Of a stretch of 47,889 nucleotides of DNA, positions 45,009 through 47,889 are shown piece by piece (the first letter of the stretch is position 1; the number at the start of each line of letters is the position of its first letter). The notes under the pieces were generated by a model. The model searched no databases. It was not told where the DNA came from and saw only the letters and a program-made list of their open reading frames with translations. The stretch spans positions 58,151 to 106,039 of the forward strand of contig DDTF01000017.1 in the NCBI GenBank assembly GCA_002345965.1, read 5' to 3'. Both the position numbers and the translations under genes were made by a program. This DNA comes from Flammeovirgaceae bacterium UBA2371. GTDB taxonomy: Bacteria > Bacteroidota > Bacteroidia > Cytophagales > Cyclobacteriaceae.

Positions 45009-45737
45009 ATGAAGTTCACTTTGGGTTTAGGAATGCTGATAGTATTTGGGTTAGGCCTAATCTCCTGCTTTGACCCTCCGGAGTACCCGCTTACCCCGGA
45101 AATAGAATTTGATAATCTTGTATTTAAAGAAACACCCAATGCTTCTGATGCGGACTCTCTTCTCTTGTTCCTGAGATTTAAAGATGGTGATGGAAATCTG
45201 GGACTGAATACCAATGAAAATGGATGCTATGTCAATGGAAGTGACACCATCTGTTACAATGAGAAATTTTATTATACGCTTACCGCAAATGGAGAGCCCG
45301 TGACCTACAAAACAAAAAGAACTATGCCTGAGCTAGGCTTACCAGATTATGTCAAGCCTTATGATTGTATAAATTGGGAGTTGGTTTTTGATAATAGTCC
45401 CAACCCCAAGGTGACAGATACAGTGTATTTTGAGTTGAACGAAAACCACTACAACATTTTTGTGGATTTTCTGGTAAAGCAAAATGATGGTTCGTTTCAG
45501 GAGTTTGACTGGCGTACTGAATTTTGTACTACCTATGATGGCCGTTTCCCAATCCTGGCTAAAAATTCAGACCTGAGTTTGAAGAGTCCGGTCGAAGGTA
45601 CCCTGCGGTATGCCATGTTAAGTACAGGCTTTAAACTTCAGTTCAGCATTAAAACAGTTAAACTGAGAGTACAAATCCAGGATCGGTTACTCAACAAAAG
45701 TAACATTATAGAAACTCCAGAATTTCAATTCAAATAA
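45009..45737 (+). CDS. lipoprotein of unknown function
   Basis: A predicted lipoprotein of 242 residues with signal peptide MKFTLGLGMLIVFGLGLIS and lipidated C20, followed by DPPEYPLTPEIEF. The mature part is beta-rich; the pattern DADSLLLFLRFKDGDGNLGL is typical of a common Bacteroidota lipoprotein group, and the DGDGNLG run resembles a calcium-binding loop. Its start is 35 bp from the divergent LuxE-like gene and its end is 10 bp from the convergent E1 gene. No function is assigned. Confidence 0.8.
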   Translation: MKFTLGLGMLIVFGLGLISCFDPPEYPLTPEIEFDNLVFKETPNASDADSLLLFLRFKDGDGNLGLNTNENGCYVNGSDTICYNEKFYYTLTANGEPVTYKTKRTMPELGLPDYVKPYDCINWELVFDNSPNPKVTDTVYFELNENHYNIFVDFLVKQNDGSFQEFDWRTEFCTTYDGRFPILAKNSDLSLKSPVEGTLRYAMLSTGFKLQFSIKTVKLRVQIQDRLLNKSNIIETPEFQFK

Positions 45738-45747
45738 AATTCGGGCC

Positions 45748-47889
45748 TTAGTAGAGTGGAGGAAAACGTTCGGGTTCTACCTCACCCATCATTTCATAGA
45801 TCTTATCAAAAATCTCTTCTGGGTTGGGTTTCGAAAAATAATCACCATCTGAACCATAAGCAGGCCTGTGCTCCTTAGCAGTAATGCACAAAGGCTTTGA
45901 ATCCAAGTATTCGTAAGCTCCCTGTTCTTCTATTACTTTTTGCATCATAAAGGCCGTGGCTCCACCCGGAACATCTTCGTCTGCAAATACAATTCGATTC
46001 GTCTTCTTAACAGAATCCAAAATGCTATGATGTCTGTCAAACGGAAGTAAAGTCTGGACGTCAATTACTTCGCAAGAAATCCCAACTTTTTCCAATTCGG
46101 TTACCGCGTCCATTACTACCCGGCACATTGAACCATACGTCACCACAGTGACATCACTTCCAGCTTTCAACGTCTCTGGAATTCCCAAAGGCACACAAAA
46201 CTCACCTATGTTATCAGGTAGTTTTTCCTTCAATCGATATCCATTTAGGCATTCAATGATTAAAGCAGGATCGTCAGATTTGAGCATGGTATTATAGAAT
46301 CCTGCCGCCTGAGTCATATCTCTGGGTACCAACACATATATTCCTCGCAAGCTGTGCAAAATCATTCCCATGGGTGAACCCGAATGCCAAACTCCCTCCA
46401 ATCGATGTCCTCTTGTTCTGATAATCAATGGTGCCTTTTGCCCCCCTTTTGTACGGTATTGCAAACAGGCCACATCATCGCTTAGAATTTGCACAGCGTA
46501 TAACAGGTAATCCAGATACTGAATTTCAGTAATGGGTCTGAGCCCTCTCAGTGCAGCGCCTATGCCCTGACCAATGATGGTGGCTTCTCGAATACCCGCA
46601 TCCGTTACACGCAACTCACCATATTTATTTTGCAAACCGGCAAAAGCCTGATTCACATCTCCGATCTTCCCTACATCTTCACCCAATGCAAATATTCTTG
46701 GATCTCTCTCGAGCGCGTGATCAAAACAAGCATGCAAAATCTCACGACCATCCAACAAGGAAGAAGATTCGGAATATACAGCTGGTATCGCTTCTACATT
46801 CAGTGCAGATTGTTGTGATTGACTGTATAAATGAGAACTGTACCTTTCCCAATTGTCATCTTCATTTTTCCTGACCCAAGCCACAAGTTCATTTCTCTCT
46901 TCTGACTCCAGCCCGCGCAGTATTCTCACTGCTCGTTTTGCTGCCTTCATGGCATCCAGTCGCAAAGGGTTAATGGCAGCATCAAGCTCTTCCTTAATCA
47001 ACCGGATTTCGTCATGGCTGGTTGCCAATTTGGCAAGTATGGGACTAAGCGCTTGCTGCGCTTTTTGAATATCCTTATTAAATGCTTTCCAGGCTGCGTC
47101 TTTGGCCGCTTTGGCTACGGATTTGGCTTCCTTTTCAATTGCATCCAGCTCCCCTGCATTGGCTATTTCCTGTTCAAGTATCCACGAACGCATCTTCTTG
47201 ATACAATCATGATCCAGTTCCCAGGCAAGTCGTTCCTTGCTCTTGTACCTTTCATGCGACCCGGATGTGCTGTGTCCCTGAGGTTGAGTAAGCTCGGTGA
47301 CATGAAAAAGAACCGGCACATGTTCTTTCCTACAAACTTCTTCAGCCTTTTCATAGGCTTTGCATAAGGCTTCATAGTCCCAGCCTTTGGCCGTTATGAT
47401 CTCAAATCCCTTTTCACTGCTGGTTCTTTGAAAGCCCTGTAATATCTTGGAGATATTTCCTTTCGTTGTTTGGTATTTGGCTGGTACCGAAATACCATAT
47501 TCATCATCCCACACTGACATGAGCATAGGTACCTGCAGTACTCCTGCTGCATTGATGGCTTCAAAGAATACACCTTCGGAAGTAGATGCATTTCCAATCG
47601 TACCAAAAGCAATCTCATTTCCCTTTATGGATAAAGTGTCATACCCTGAGAGAAGTGGATTTTCCCTAAATAATTTAGAGGCATAGGCCAGTCCTACCAG
47701 GCGGGGCATCTGGCCTGCTGTTGGGGAAATATCTGAGCTGCTGTTTTTTGATTTTGTAAGTGTTTTGAATTCACCCTGCTCATCGATCATTCGTGTAGCA
47801 AAATGTCCATTCATCAGTCGACCTGCCGATGCAGGATCGGCCTCTACTTCAGTATGCGCGTACAGCTGCGCAAAATATTCTTGAAGTGT
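45748..47889 (-). CDS. fused E1 alpha/beta 2-oxoacid dehydrogenase (5' end outside window)
   Basis: The thiamine-diphosphate E1 component of a 2-oxoacid dehydrogenase complex, most likely branched-chain 2-oxoisovalerate type. The frame stays open to the last base, and residues before the first in-window ATG at 47814 (YFAQLYAHTEVEADPASAGRLMNG) fit E1 alpha, so the gene continues to the right. Alpha part: IGNASTSEGVFFEAINAAGVLQVP, DDEYGISVP. A charged linker follows (about 230-330), then the beta part: ILHACFDHALERDPRIFALGEDVG, EIQYLDYLLYAVQILSDDVA, RTRGHRLEGVWHSGSPMGM, VVTYGSMCRVVMDA. Alpha and beta, usually two genes, are one protein here, as in many Bacteroidota. E2 and E3 are not in the window. 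Confidence 0.93.
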   Translation of the reverse strand, partial: TLQEYFAQLYAHTEVEADPASAGRLMNGHFATRMIDEQGEFKTLTKSKNSSSDISPTAGQMPRLVGLAYASKLFRENPLLSGYDTLSIKGNEIAFGTIGNASTSEGVFFEAINAAGVLQVPMLMSVWDDEYGISVPAKYQTTKGNISKILQGFQRTSSEKGFEIITAKGWDYEALCKAYEKAEEVCRKEHVPVLFHVTELTQPQGHSTSGSHERYKSKERLAWELDHDCIKKMRSWILEQEIANAGELDAIEKEAKSVAKAAKDAAWKAFNKDIQKAQQALSPILAKLATSHDEIRLIKEELDAAINPLRLDAMKAAKRAVRILRGLESEERNELVAWVRKNEDDNWERYSSHLYSQSQQSALNVEAIPAVYSESSSLLDGREILHACFDHALERDPRIFALGEDVGKIGDVNQAFAGLQNKYGELRVTDAGIREATIIGQGIGAALRGLRPITEIQYLDYLLYAVQILSDDVACLQYRTKGGQKAPLIIRTRGHRLEGVWHSGSPMGMILHSLRGIYVLVPRDMTQAAGFYNTMLKSDDPALIIECLNGYRLKEKLPDNIGEFCVPLGIPETLKAGSDVTVVTYGSMCRVVMDAVTELEKVGISCEVIDVQTLLPFDRHHSILDSVKKTNRIVFADEDVPGGATAFMMQKVIEEQGAYEYLDSKPLCITAKEHRPAYGSDGDYFSKPNPEEIFDKIYEMMGEVEPERFPPLY

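Noticed and set aside
1..47889. CRISPR arrays, insertion sequences, tRNA genes and phage genes
   Set aside because: Read through on both strands, I found no regular direct repeats with spacers, no transposase or terminal inverted repeats, no tRNA cloverleaf or T-loop GTTCAATTC-type block in context, and no phage structural genes.

Overview
The window looks like chromosomal DNA of a Bacteroidota member, most likely order Cytophagales. The supporting signs are two SusC/SusD pairs, many lipoproteins and outer-membrane proteins, FtsX-type ABC permeases without a fused ATPase, a fused E1 alpha/beta 2-oxoacid dehydrogenase, a Bacteroidota-type lycopene cyclase, no obvious Shine-Dalgarno sequences, and three exact TAnnTTTG -7 promoter boxes. 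Genus cannot be set from sequence reading alone. I saw no tRNA, rRNA operon, insertion sequence, prophage or CRISPR array.

Region 1 (1-9110) is a carotenoid and light-response locus. It holds crtI (5' end outside the window), crtB and idi. After a three-gene block on the other strand (an outer-membrane barrel and two paralogous lipoproteins) come a photolyase, an SRPBCC protein, crtZ and a CrtYcd-type lycopene cyclase. Together the crt genes make phytoene, lycopene, beta-carotene and then zeaxanthin.

Region 2 (9104-17055) holds, on the minus strand, a large secreted protein with about eleven Asp-box (BNR) motifs and a SusC/SusD pair that ends in a strong terminator.

Region 3 (17713-27888) is a regulated export module. 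A minus-strand series encodes a HlyD-like adaptor, a MacB/LolD-like ATPase and two FtsX/MacB-type permeases. Divergent from it are an NtrC-type sigma-54 response regulator and its histidine kinase. The shared 299-bp region carries a near-canonical -24/-12 element pointing at the export genes, two inverted repeats at enhancer distance, and a housekeeping-type promoter for the regulator that overlaps one of them. This is the most interesting system in the window.

Region 4 (27974-32454) is a second SusC/SusD pair with its own terminator. Region 5 (32956-36194) is a tight minus-strand operon: tsaD, a hotdog thioesterase, smpB, an NlpC/P60 peptidase and an HNH protein. Region 6 (36205-43769), plus strand, has tamB, a DUF2279-like membrane protein, a small YbjN-like protein, RNase P RNA (rnpB) and an orphan sigma-54-type response regulator without a DNA-binding domain. 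Region 7 (43776-47889) has a 39-residue lipoprotein with an excellent promoter, a LuxE-like adenylate-forming enzyme, a lipoprotein, and the fused E1 gene, which runs off the right edge.
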